A stretch of DNA of 64,000 nucleotides, taken from assembly GCF_001375595.1 (NCBI RefSeq), contig NZ_CVJQ01000001.1:124001-188000 (forward strand), read 5' to 3'. Of this stretch, positions 1 to 8,441 are shown in pieces; position 1 is the first letter of the stretch; each line of letters opens with the position of its first letter. The DNA comes from Phenylobacterium immobile (ATCC 35973). Lineage in GTDB: Bacteria > Pseudomonadota > Alphaproteobacteria > Caulobacterales > Caulobacteraceae. The notes under the pieces were generated by a model, which saw only the letters and a list, made by a program, of their open reading frames with translations, did no database searches and was not told the origin of the DNA. Position numbers and translations under genes: made by a program.

Positions 1-1123
1 TCGGTTCGTCGGGCGACAGCAAGGCGAAGCGGGCCGCCCCGGGCCGACGACCCGCCGCCGCCGCCTCAGCCCCGAGTCCGCCGCCGATGACGATCCTGAT
101 CACCTGCCCCTCCGACGAATACTTCAGGGCGTTGTCAGCCAGGTTCTGCGTCACCTGAACGATCTGGTCGCGATCGCCGTACACCAGCACCGGCTCCTCG
201 GGAAACTGCGGCTCCAACCGTACGCCGCGTTCGCGAGCCAGCGGCGAAAGCGCCTCAGCCACCTCCATGGCGCAGGCCTTGAGATCGACGATATCCACCG
301 GGTAGGCGTACTCGTTCAGTTCGATCCGGCTGAGTGACATGAGGTCGTCGATCAACCGGTTCATGCGTTCGGCCTGAACCTGCATGATGCCCAGGAACCG
401 ATCGCGCGCGCCAGGATCCTCCTTGGCGTGGCCACGCAAGGTCTCGATGAAGCCTGATAGCGAAGCCAAGGGCGTGCGCAGTTCGTGGCTCGCGTTGGCC
501 AGAAAGTCCGCGCGGGTCCGCTCGACCTGCCGCAGCTCGGTCTCGTCGCGAAAGACCAGGATCGCCAGCCGCTCGGTGCCAGCCGTTCCAAGCCGCGGCG
601 CCGGCCGGGCCAGCACCTTCAGCGTGCGCTCCTGGGCGCCGGCGATGGTGTAGATCCGCTCGGCGGGGCGGCCATCGAACAGGGCTGCGTCGGCCGCGTC
701 GAGAACCTCTGGATCGCGGACCGCCGAGACCAGCAAGCCCTCATTGCGCTCAAGCCTCAACAGTCTCCGCGCTGCGAGGTTCGCCGACAGGTAGCGCCGG
801 CTGGTGACGTCATCGCGTTCGGCGGCGGTGATCACAAGCACAGGGTCGGGGATCGCCTCCATGGCCTCGGCATAGGGCGCCTCAGGCCGGGCGCTTTCCA
901 TGGCGGCGCGCTCGAAGGCCGTCGGCGTCGACAGCCGCCGCGCGCCCGTCAGCGCGAAGACCAGGGCCAAGCCCAGGCATGCGGCGGTGACCGCCGCCGC
1001 GGTGGGAGCGCTCTCTGCGGCCTTGGCCAGGGCGAAGGCCGCGGCCAGGATCGCCACGCCCGCGGCAACGATGAGCCACAGCGCGCCCTGGCGACGGCTC
1101 GACGATGAAGGCGGCTCTGCCAT
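1..1123 (-). CDS. phoR: PhoR-like sensor histidine kinase (3' end outside window)
   Basis: Membrane sensor kinase that should autophosphorylate on histidine and pass phosphate to a response regulator; the layout fits PhoR of the phosphate regulon. The ATG at 1123 opens 374 visible codons. Two hydrophobic helices lie at about residues 15-34 and 40-62, followed by a PAS-like region (about 90-190, starting near AIPDPVLVI). The H-box is NASHELRTPL with the phospho-acceptor at about H213, and the N-box is QNLADNALKYS with N331. The reading frame runs off the left edge inside the ATPase domain, so the G boxes are only partly seen. The kinase call is firm. The PhoR assignment is an inference from architecture, since no pho/pst gene is visible. 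Confidence 0.8.
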   Translation of the reverse strand, partial: MAEPPSSSSRRQGALWLIVAAGVAILAAAFALAKAAESAPTAAAVTAACLGLALVFALTGARRLSTPTAFERAAMESARPEAPYAEAMEAIPDPVLVITAAERDDVTSRRYLSANLAARRLLRLERNEGLLVSAVRDPEVLDAADAALFDGRPAERIYTIAGAQERTLKVLARPAPRLGTAGTERLAILVFRDETELRQVERTRADFLANASHELRTPLASLSGFIETLRGHAKEDPGARDRFLGIMQVQAERMNRLIDDLMSLSRIELNEYAYPVDIVDLKACAMEVAEALSPLARERGVRLEPQFPEEPVLVYGDRDQIVQVTQNLADNALKYSSEGQVIRIVIGGGLGAEAAAAGRRPGAARFALLSPDEP

Positions 1124-1252
1124 CGAATCTCCGTACACGAAGTCTCCAGCTTGCGCGCGCCGATGTCACCCGAATGACGGCTTCGGCAACCTGCGCGACC
1201 TTGCGCCGTTTGGTGTCGCATTGGCCAAGGTCGGCGCAGCGAGGCGGACGTA

Positions 1253-1540
1253 ATGACCCTTCAGATTTCCGACCTCATCGGTACGGCCGCCGCATTTTGC
1301 TCGATGAGCAGTTTCGTGCCGCAACTGGCGAAGATATGGCGTGAACGCGACGCCTCGCAGATCTCGCTGCGCATGTATCTCGTGACCGTCACGGGGTTCA
1401 TCCTGTGGACCGCCTTCGGCGCCCTGACGAAGAGCTGGCCCATCGTCGGTTCCAATCTGGTTTGCCTGATGCTGTCCGCCGCGATCCTCGTCTTGAGGTT
1501 ACGCTTCGGCGACGGCCCAAAAGCGGCCGGAAAGAGCTAG
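1253..1540 (+). CDS. SemiSWEET-type PQ-loop sugar transporter
   Basis: Small 95-residue membrane protein of the MtN3/SWEET family. Bacterial members form homodimers that move sugars down their gradient. Three hydrophobic helices are visible, and the hallmark PQ motif is at residues 23-24 (SSFVPQLAKIW) in the first helix. It is followed by the conserved SQISLRMY stretch and an FILWTAFG segment in helix 2. The length is exactly that of a half-SWEET. The gene stands alone between a divergent sensor kinase and a sulfotransferase 38 bases downstream. The substrate cannot be read from sequence. Confidence 0.88.
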   Translation: MTLQISDLIGTAAAFCSMSSFVPQLAKIWRERDASQISLRMYLVTVTGFILWTAFGALTKSWPIVGSNLVCLMLSAAILVLRLRFGDGPKAAGKS

Positions 1541-1578
1541 ACCCTTGCCCCGTGTCGTGGGCCGATGGATGGAAGGCC

Positions 1579-2352
1579 ATGTCGTACTCGCCCGCCCTGT
1601 CGGCAAACAAGCCGCTCGTCGACTTCGTTGTCGCCGGCGCCCAGAAGGGCGGCACCACAGCGCTCTACGATTACTTGGCCGAGGATCCTGCGATCTGCAT
1701 GGCGCGGATCAAGGAGACCCACTTCTTCGATGACGACGCCCGCGACTGGTCGGCGCCCGACTACGAGGCCTATCACGCCCTTTTTGCAGAACCGTCCGAC
1801 CGGCTCTGCGGCGAGGCGACGCCGATCTATATCTACTGGCCCTGCGCGCTTGAGCGGATCGCCCGCTACAATCGCGCGATGCGGCTGATCGTGCTGCTGC
1901 GCGATCCGGTGGCGCGAGCCTGGTCGCACTGGCGGATGGAGCATTTCCGCGGGGTTGAGCCCTTGAATTTTTCCGAGGCGATACGCGGCGGTCGTGGGCG
2001 CCTCTTCGCTGGCGGCCGTGGCGCGCCCTGGGGCTATGACCGCGAGTTCTCCTATGTGGAGCGCGGCTTTTACGGCGATCAGGTCGAGCGGCTGTTCGCC
2101 ATATTTCCGCGCGAACAAACCCTGATCCTACGATCGACCGCCCTGCAGGACGAGCCGGCCGAGACCCTCGAGCGCGTGCGCGACTTTCTCGGCGCACCAG
2201 CGCGCCCGCCCGCCGGGCCCCGCCAGGTCCACGTGGGCGCGACGGAAGAGGGCCTCGACCTTGATCCAGGGGACGCGGCCTTCCTGCGCGAGCTCTACGC
2301 TCGCGACGATGAGAGGCTGAAAGCTTTGACCGGTTTCAGCTTCCAGAGCTGA
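1579..2352 (+). CDS. PAPS-dependent sulfotransferase
   Basis: 257-residue cytosolic sulfotransferase of the heparan/carbohydrate type, expected to move a sulfuryl group from PAPS to a hydroxyl or amine. The 5'-phosphosulfate loop is GAQKGGTTAL (residues 20-29), and the 3'-phosphate site is LLRDPVARAWSHW, with R108 and S116 in the usual roles. An aromatic ERGFYGDQ element typical of the carbohydrate group follows. The frame is open upstream to 1405, but the ATG at 1579 removes an arginine-rich stretch that overlaps the SemiSWEET gene. A second sulfotransferase lies at 14300, inside the glycan cluster, so the acceptor may be a surface glycan (inference). Confidence 0.85.
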   Translation: MSYSPALSANKPLVDFVVAGAQKGGTTALYDYLAEDPAICMARIKETHFFDDDARDWSAPDYEAYHALFAEPSDRLCGEATPIYIYWPCALERIARYNRAMRLIVLLRDPVARAWSHWRMEHFRGVEPLNFSEAIRGGRGRLFAGGRGAPWGYDREFSYVERGFYGDQVERLFAIFPREQTLILRSTALQDEPAETLERVRDFLGAPARPPAGPRQVHVGATEEGLDLDPGDAAFLRELYARDDERLKALTGFSFQS

Positions 2353-2363
2353 AGGAGAAGCTA

Positions 2364-3365
2364 ATGATGCGGTCCCTGGCCCCGTTTTCGTTCCGAGTGG
2401 CGATCCTTGCCTCGCTTCCGCTGTTCGCCACTCCGGCCGCAGCGCAAATCGCGCGCCCCAGCCTGGAGTCGCCCATCGCCTGCGTCGTTGGGAGGACCTG
2501 CGAAATCCAGAACTATGTGGACCGCGATCCAGGTCCTGGCGCGCGCGACTATCGTTGCGCGGCGCGTACCTATGACGCGCACAACGGCGTCGATATCCGC
2601 CTGCCGGACTTGGCCGCGATGACTCGCGGCGTCGCCGTCCTGGCCGCCGCGCCCGGCCGCGTGGTGCGCCTGCGCGACGGCGAGCCCGACCGCTCAGTGC
2701 GCGACGCGCCCTTTGCGCCGGGGCGCGACTGCGGCAATGCCGTGGCCATCGACCACGGCGGCGGCTGGGAGACGATGTCCTGCCATCTCAAGCGCGGCAG
2801 CCTGAAGGTGAAGGTCGGCGATCAGGTCAAGGCCGGCCAGCCGATCGCCGCCGTCGGCTTGTCGGGAAACACCGAGTATCCGCATCTGCACCTCACGGTC
2901 TTCCGCAACCGCGTCGCTGTCGACCCCTTCGCGCCGGACAGCGGCCGCGGGACGTGCGCGGCGTCAGGCGCGCTCTGGTCGCCCGCGGCGGGCGGAGCGC
3001 TGACCTACAAGGCAGGGGCGGTGCTTAACACAGGCTTCGCCGACGGCCCTGTCGACTTTCGCAAGATCGACGCCGGCGTGACCCGCCCTGGGCCGCCGTC
3101 CAAGGCCATCGTCGCCTATGCCCGGGCGATCAATCTGGAGGCCGGCGACCAGACGCGCGTGACTTTGACAGGCCCGCAGGGACTGACCAAAGCCAACAAC
3201 GGGATCGTGCCCCGCGCCCAGGCGCAGAACCTGCTGTTCACTGGCCTGCCGCGACCCGTCAACGGGTGGCCCGCCGGCCGCTACGTCGGGCGTTTTCAGG
3301 TGACGCGCGCGGGCAGGACCGTGCTCGACCAGCGGTTTGAGATGGCCCTGCCAGCGAGCCGGTAG
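2364..3365 (+). CDS. M23-family (LytM) metallopeptidase
   Basis: Exported 333-residue zinc endopeptidase family member, presumably cutting peptidoglycan cross-bridges. A signal peptide with an AAAQ-type cleavage site near residue 28 starts it. All M23 zinc and catalytic residues appear present: H73 and D77 in HNGVDIR, H141 in SCHLK, and H174-x-H176 in YPHLHL. The C-terminal ~130 residues form an additional domain I cannot name. An AAGGAG Shine-Dalgarno sits just before the first ATG. The gene follows the sulfotransferase by 11 bases and may be cotranscribed. It converges on the RTX gene 6 bases away. Confidence 0.87.
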   Translation: MMRSLAPFSFRVAILASLPLFATPAAAQIARPSLESPIACVVGRTCEIQNYVDRDPGPGARDYRCAARTYDAHNGVDIRLPDLAAMTRGVAVLAAAPGRVVRLRDGEPDRSVRDAPFAPGRDCGNAVAIDHGGGWETMSCHLKRGSLKVKVGDQVKAGQPIAAVGLSGNTEYPHLHLTVFRNRVAVDPFAPDSGRGTCAASGALWSPAAGGALTYKAGAVLNTGFADGPVDFRKIDAGVTRPGPPSKAIVAYARAINLEAGDQTRVTLTGPQGLTKANNGIVPRAQAQNLLFTGLPRPVNGWPAGRYVGRFQVTRAGRTVLDQRFEMALPASR

Positions 3366-3371
3366 GTTCGG

Positions 3372-4382
3372 CTAGACGATCGAGCTGACGTCGATGTCGG
3401 CCAGGGTGCGGCCGACCAGGATTACGGCGTTGTCCATGGCCTTGTCGCCGTCGGCGTCGGCGAAGACCACCACGTCGGCGCCCACCTGATAGGCGACGAA
3501 GGCGACGCCGGACTTGGAGATCAGCGCGGCGGCGGCGTCGCGGGCGGCGTTATAGTCCCCGCTGGGCGACAGGCTTTCCTGGTAGGTGGCGATGGTGGCG
3601 CCCACCGCGGCGGTGACGCCGAAGTGCAGTCGGTCCTGGGCGCTCCAGTCGATGATGCGGTCAAGCGTGCCCGCCGCCAGGCCGGAATCGCCGCCGGTGA
3701 AGGAGAACAGGTCCGAGCCTGCGCCGCCCGACAACTGGTCCGCGCCCTTACCGCCAATCAGGGTGTCAGCGCCGTCGCCGCCGCTCAGCGAGTCGTCGCC
3801 GAGGTCGCCGATGAGCAGGTCGGCGCTCGCGCCGCCGACAATAGTGTCCTGGCCCTGGCCGCCCAGCATGGTCGAGGAGTCATTCAGGCCGACGATGGTG
3901 TCGTCGCCTAGATTGCCCTGGGCGAAGTTGGCGCCCGCGCCGGTGAAGATGATGTCGTCGCCCTGGCCGCCGAAGATCGTGTCGTCACCCTCGCCGCCGG
4001 AAAGGATGTCGGCGCCCTGATTGCCCTGCAGCACGTCAGCGCGCTCACCACCCGTCAGGGTGTCGGCGCCCGCGCCGCCGAACAAGGCGTTCGAACGGCC
4101 CAGCAGGCCTACGACGTTCTCGGCCGTCGCATCCCCTATGTAGAGCCGCGACGCATCCGGGAAAATGAAGGTGTTGGCGCCGTAGGCGTCGTCGGCGAAC
4201 AGCTTGGTCACGCCGCCCTGGGTGATGGCCACCGCCGCGACGCTAACGGCCGTGACGGGCAGAAACTGCGCCGTGGTGTTGAGGGAGGAGGCGGACGGCG
4301 TGGCGAACACCAGGGTGTCGCGTGTCGGGTCGAAGGCGGCTGCCTGGGCCGGCGTGATCGATTCAAAGAAGAACGTCGCCAT
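3372..4382 (-). CDS. Small RTX-type calcium-binding secreted protein
   Basis: 336-residue repeat protein, probably the cargo of the type I exporter encoded directly upstream (11-base gap). About fourteen glycine/aspartate nonapeptides of the GGxGxDxLx kind occupy residues 102-228 and should fold into a calcium-loaded beta roll. Several are imperfect (TGAGANFAQ, GLNDSSTML). There is no cleavable signal peptide, as expected for type I cargo. The end, after residue 228, is aliphatic and aspartate-rich (last residues ADIDVSSIV) and fits an uncleaved C-terminal secretion signal. No catalytic domain is recognisable. The N-terminal 100 residues form a module of unknown role ending in FIFPDASRLYIGDA. 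Confidence 0.85.
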   Translation of the reverse strand: MATFFFESITPAQAAAFDPTRDTLVFATPSASSLNTTAQFLPVTAVSVAAVAITQGGVTKLFADDAYGANTFIFPDASRLYIGDATAENVVGLLGRSNALFGGAGADTLTGGERADVLQGNQGADILSGGEGDDTIFGGQGDDIIFTGAGANFAQGNLGDDTIVGLNDSSTMLGGQGQDTIVGGASADLLIGDLGDDSLSGGDGADTLIGGKGADQLSGGAGSDLFSFTGGDSGLAAGTLDRIIDWSAQDRLHFGVTAAVGATIATYQESLSPSGDYNAARDAAAALISKSGVAFVAYQVGADVVVFADADGDKAMDNAVILVGRTLADIDVSSIV

Positions 4383-4393
4383 GGCCTTCGACC

Positions 4394-5791
4394 CTATCGT
4401 TCGCGGAATGCGTCGTGGAATGTGTCGATGATCGGAGAGATCAAATAGGACATGATCGTCTGCTTGCCGGTCACGATCAGCACGCTTACCGGCAGGCCGG
4501 GCTGCAGTTCCGCCCCATCCTTCAGCATGTGCAGATCTTTCGGATCGATCCGCAGGTCGACGCGGTAGCCGGAAGAGTTGGCCTCCTCGTTGACGATCTT
4601 GTCGGCCGAGACCACCATGACCTTAGCCGGCAGCGGATTGGTCCAACGCGCCGAGATGCCGGCCAGCTTGACGCGCGCATCCATGCCCGCACGGACCTCG
4701 TTGACGTCATCCGGACGGATCATGGCCGAGACAATCAGCGGCGTGTTCGCCGGCACGATCTCCATCAGCTTCTCGCCGCCGGCGGTGACGCCGCCGACCG
4801 TGAACTGGGTCAGGCTGAAGACATAGCCGTCGGCGGGCGAACGGACGACCGTGGACTCCAGGGTCTGACGGGCCGCGGCCAGGCGCGAGCCCATGTCGGC
4901 TTGCTTGGACGCTGTGTCGCGCAGTTCTTCGGCCGCCTGGCTCTGACGCTGGTCGCGCAGCGTATTCAGCTGCATCCGCGTCTCGCCCATCTGCTGTTGC
5001 AGGCGAGCCTTGTCGGCCTGCAACGAGCCTTTGCGACCCGCGAGATCAGCCAGGGTGCGCTGGTAGCGCAGGATCAGGTTGCGCGGCGCATAGCCCTTTT
5101 CATAAAGCTCCTGATAGCCGGCCATCTCGTCGGCGGTCAGCTTGCGCTGCTCCTCGACCGAGGCGAGCTGGGCCTCGTCGCCCTCGACCTGTTGCTGGAT
5201 CTGCTGGACCCGTTGGCCGAGCACTGAAGCCTGGCTCTCGAAGAGCTGCTGACGCGTGGTGAAGAGGAACTGCTGGTCGCGCAACATGGTCGCCAGCTTG
5301 GGGTCGGCGCTGGTGCGGGCCATCAAATCCGGCGGGAAGGTCACGCTGGGCCGCATGGTCGCCTCGGCGGTCAGGCGCGCGGCCTGGGTCGCCAGGGTGT
5401 CGTACTGGTTCTGGAAAACATCGTAGGCGGCGCGCGCCTCGACGTCGTCGAAGATGATCAGCGGCTGGTTGACCGCCACATGCTGGCCCTCGCGGACCAG
5501 GATCTTGCGCACCGTACCGGGCTCGCGATGGCGCACCGTCTTGCGGTTGGCCTCGACGCGCACTTCACCCGGCGCCGTAATCCCCGTCGCAAGCGGCGCC
5601 AAGGACGCCCAGAGTCCGAGCCCGACGACCATGACGGCGATGACGAGGCCGCCGACGACCATCGGCCGGCGCAGACGCGCCTCCATCCGCGCGTCGGTGC
5701 GGTCATCGCCCGCGAACACGGGGGCTGAAAAGTCTTCTTCGCCGGCGCGCGGCGCCGGGCGGCCCTTGAAGGGCCCGAAATCAATCTTCAT
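4394..5791 (-). CDS. HlyD-family type I secretion membrane-fusion protein
   Basis: 465-residue periplasmic adaptor linking the inner-membrane ABC protein to a TolC-like outer-membrane channel. A short cytoplasmic tail leads into one membrane helix (about residues 44-66). The first lipoyl half-motif (GEVRVEANRKTVRHREPG) follows, then a long glutamine/glutamate-rich coiled-coil hairpin (about 130-310) and the second lipoyl half (VVRSPADGYVFSL). A beta-barrel and C-terminal region with GLPVSVLI complete it, matching the PrtE/HlyD length. The ATG overlaps the stop of the ABC gene (ATGA), so the two are translationally coupled. No outer-membrane partner is in the window. Confidence 0.92.
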   Translation of the reverse strand: MKIDFGPFKGRPAPRAGEEDFSAPVFAGDDRTDARMEARLRRPMVVGGLVIAVMVVGLGLWASLAPLATGITAPGEVRVEANRKTVRHREPGTVRKILVREGQHVAVNQPLIIFDDVEARAAYDVFQNQYDTLATQAARLTAEATMRPSVTFPPDLMARTSADPKLATMLRDQQFLFTTRQQLFESQASVLGQRVQQIQQQVEGDEAQLASVEEQRKLTADEMAGYQELYEKGYAPRNLILRYQRTLADLAGRKGSLQADKARLQQQMGETRMQLNTLRDQRQSQAAEELRDTASKQADMGSRLAAARQTLESTVVRSPADGYVFSLTQFTVGGVTAGGEKLMEIVPANTPLIVSAMIRPDDVNEVRAGMDARVKLAGISARWTNPLPAKVMVVSADKIVNEEANSSGYRVDLRIDPKDLHMLKDGAELQPGLPVSVLIVTGKQTIMSYLISPIIDTFHDAFRER

Positions 5792-7515
5792 CGGCTGGCC
5801 TCGATGGGACGCACTTCGGCCGGCTTGACGAGGCGGGCCATGACTTGATCGCGGGGTCCGAACAACTCGATCCGACCGTCTTTCAGAACCAGCATCTTGT
5901 CGGCGGCGCGGAAGATGGCGGGCTTGTGCGAGATGATGACCACAGTCGCGCCGCGGGCCTTCAAGGTCTCCAGGGCGCTCATCAAGGCCTCTTCGCCCTG
6001 AGCGTCGAGAGCGGCGTTCGGCTCGTCCAGGACAACGAAGGCGGGATTGCCCATGACCGCCCGGGCCAGGCCGACGCGTTGGCGCTGTCCGGCGGAAAGC
6101 GCCTGGCCGCCGTCGCCGATGACCGTGTCGTAGCCGTTTGGCAGACGCAGGATCAGTTCGTGCACCCCCGCGAGCTGCGCGGCCTCGATCACCTCGGCGT
6201 CCGTCACGTTGTCACGGAAGCGAGCGATGTTGGCTCGGATTGTGCCCGAGAACAGCTCGGTGTCCTGGGGGAGGTAGCCGACGTACTGGCCGAAATCGCC
6301 GCGGTCCCAGGTAAAGACATTGGCGCCGTCCAGCCGGACGGAACCGTTCAGCGGCTTCCAGATGCCCATCAGGATGCGCGACAGGGTGGACTTGCCTGCG
6401 CCGGAAGGACCCGCGACGCCCAGCGTCTCCCCTGGCTCAAGGGCGAAGTTGATGTTGCTCAGCACGAGCTGCTTGGCGCCCAGCGGGGCGAAGTTCACGC
6501 CTTCGACCTGAAGGCGGCCGGTGGGACGCGGCAGCGACATGGCTGCTGCGGGTGGCTCAGCGCCTTCCAGCAGCTTGATGACGCGGTCGTGGGCGCGGAT
6601 CATGTTCTGCAGGGGATCCCACGACCCCACGATCTTCTCGATCGGGGCGAGCGCGCGGCTGGCCAGGATCATGTTGGCGAACAGCATGCCGGAGTGAATC
6701 TTGCCCTGCAGCACCAGATAGGCGCCGACAGCGACGATCATCACCTGAGCGCCCATGCGCACGGCGCGTATGGTGTCGGAATAGGTGTTCGAGATCTCAG
6801 CCGCGGCGGCGCCGCGCTCGATCGTCACCGCGCGGTGCTTGGCCCAGTGGGCCCCCAGCGTCGGCAGCAGGCCCATGGCGCGTACGACCTCGCTGTTGCG
6901 CAGGGCCGCGTCGGTGAAGGCGTAACTGCGCAACTGCGCCTCGTTGGCCTCCTTGATCGCCGGGCGCATGGCCCGCTCCTGCAGCAGGGCGAGGGCGACC
7001 AGGATGATCGCCGCAACCACCGCGACCATGCCCACGGCGGGGTCGATGGCGAACAGCACGATGATGAACACCGGGATCCACGGCAGGTCGAAGATCGCCG
7101 CCGCCCCGATCCCCGTCATGGTCTGGCGGAACTGGTCGAGGTCGCGCAGCGCCTGGGTGCGCGCAGTCTGATCGCCGCGGACGGCGGCGTCGAAGATGCC
7201 GGAGAAGACACGGCCGGAGACCTTCTGGTCCAGGGCGATGCCGTAGTTGATCAGGATGCGGGCGCGGAAGTCGTCGATCACGCTGGTGACGGCGAACACC
7301 AGCAGCGTCACCACGCTGAGCGCGATCAGCGTCGGAATCGACTGGCTGACCATCACCCGTCCATAGATCTGGAAGGTGTAGAGCGGCATCGCCAGATAGA
7401 GCACGTTTGAAAAGAAGCTGAACGTCGCCGCCACGAGGAGCGGCTTCTTCGCCGAATGCAGCGCGCGGGTCAGCGCGTTGTCCGGCTGATTCATCCAGAA
7501 GGTGATTAGCTTCAT
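5788..7515 (-). CDS. Type I secretion ABC transporter (PrtD-like permease/ATPase)
   Basis: 575-residue fusion of a six-helix membrane domain (about 25-300) and an ABC ATPase. Walker A is GPSGAGKST (369-377), the signature is LSAGQ (473-477), Walker B is FVVLDE (493-498) and the H-loop is IISHK. No C39 peptidase or C39-like domain precedes the membrane part, which is the PrtD/RsaD layout used for RTX proteases and S-layer proteins. It is first in the operon ABC-HlyD-RTX. The next gene upstream is divergent, with 176 bases between, which must hold both promoters. Confidence 0.93.
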   Translation of the reverse strand: MKLITFWMNQPDNALTRALHSAKKPLLVAATFSFFSNVLYLAMPLYTFQIYGRVMVSQSIPTLIALSVVTLLVFAVTSVIDDFRARILINYGIALDQKVSGRVFSGIFDAAVRGDQTARTQALRDLDQFRQTMTGIGAAAIFDLPWIPVFIIVLFAIDPAVGMVAVVAAIILVALALLQERAMRPAIKEANEAQLRSYAFTDAALRNSEVVRAMGLLPTLGAHWAKHRAVTIERGAAAAEISNTYSDTIRAVRMGAQVMIVAVGAYLVLQGKIHSGMLFANMILASRALAPIEKIVGSWDPLQNMIRAHDRVIKLLEGAEPPAAAMSLPRPTGRLQVEGVNFAPLGAKQLVLSNINFALEPGETLGVAGPSGAGKSTLSRILMGIWKPLNGSVRLDGANVFTWDRGDFGQYVGYLPQDTELFSGTIRANIARFRDNVTDAEVIEAAQLAGVHELILRLPNGYDTVIGDGGQALSAGQRQRVGLARAVMGNPAFVVLDEPNAALDAQGEEALMSALETLKARGATVVIISHKPAIFRAADKMLVLKDGRIELFGPRDQVMARLVKPAEVRPIEASR

Positions 7516-7691
7516 GCCGGTATATTCATATGCCTCATGGCCGCATCCGCTGGGCCCTTGGCTCCAAAACGGCTGAACATTGTTTCGATATCACAAACGA
7601 CGCCGCCTGCGCCGCCGTCAAAAAATCCGCGGAGAGATGAGAGCCGCCCTTCCCCTTGTCAATCCGTCGTCCAGGGGCGACCAGAAAACAC

Positions 7692-8441
7692 ATGTCCAGG
7701 ACCGCAATCGTCGGCAGCTGCATTACCCGTGACCTGTGGCCGATCCGTGGCGACGCCCAGGCCGACCTCCTCTATGTCTCTCGCACGAGCCTGGCGACGC
7801 TGTTCACGCCCGCCCTGCCCGCGTTTCGTCCCCTAGAGACGCCACCGCCCCCCCTCGGCCCCTACCAGCACCGCGCCATGGTCGCCGACCTGCAGGCGAC
7901 CGCCCTGGCGCGACTGGCGGCTTTCCGACCGACCCACCTGATCCTCGACCTCATCGATGAGCGCTTCGACCTGTTGGCCGTCGGCGACAGCCGCGTCACC
8001 GACAGTTGGGAGCTGCGCGCCAGCGGTTATCTCGACCAGCCAGTTTTCGCCAGCGCGCGACCGATTCCCAGGCTTTCGCCGGCGTGCGAGGCGCTTTGGC
8101 GCCAAGGGGCGGCGGATTTCCTCGCCCTGATCCGCGGCACGCGGCTGCGCGACGCCCGGCTGATCCTGCATTCGGCGCGCTGGGCTGCGCCTGCGCCCCC
8201 AGATTTCGAGATCCTTCCGGGGCGTGCCGGTGACCCGGCGGCGCATAACGCGCTTTTGGCGCGCTACGAGGACTACCTGCTGCAACTTGCTCCGGAAATG
8301 GTGGTTGTCGCCGCGCCGGACTTCAGACGGGCCGACCCCGACCACGTCTGGGGCCTCAGCCCATTCCATTACACCGCCGACTATTACGCCGAGATCACCC
8401 GGCAGCTCGCGGCCCTGGGGCTCGAGATAAACGCTACCTAG
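7692..8441 (+). CDS. DUF6270-like polysaccharide-locus protein
   Basis: 249-residue protein opening with IVGSCITRDLW and ending with a conserved SPFHYTADYY block. This is the pattern I associate with the DUF6270 family of glycan clusters. The GSC start and the late His resemble SGNH-type serine esterases (Ser near the start, His near the end), so an acyl-handling role is possible but unproven. I chose the ATG at 7692; an in-frame ATG at 7656 would add 12 basic residues. Its stop codon TAG shares bases with the stop of the convergent repeat-protein gene (CTAG at 8438-8441). Confidence 0.6.
   Translation: MSRTAIVGSCITRDLWPIRGDAQADLLYVSRTSLATLFTPALPAFRPLETPPPPLGPYQHRAMVADLQATALARLAAFRPTHLILDLIDERFDLLAVGDSRVTDSWELRASGYLDQPVFASARPIPRLSPACEALWRQGAADFLALIRGTRLRDARLILHSARWAAPAPPDFEILPGRAGDPAAHNALLARYEDYLLQLAPEMVVVAAPDFRRADPDHVWGLSPFHYTADYYAEITRQLAALGLEINAT

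Noticed and set aside
1405..1578. 58-codon extension before the first sulfotransferase
   Set aside because: Arginine-rich, overlaps the SemiSWEET gene and lies outside the conserved fold.
3720..4080. Periodic GC-rich repeats as a non-coding repeat array
   Set aside because: The period of 27 bases is explained by the RTX nonapeptides in frame.
5845..7410. 521-codon plus-strand frame opposite the type I ABC gene
   Set aside because: Shadow of the ABC gene; no signal peptide, no motif, and no room for a promoter.
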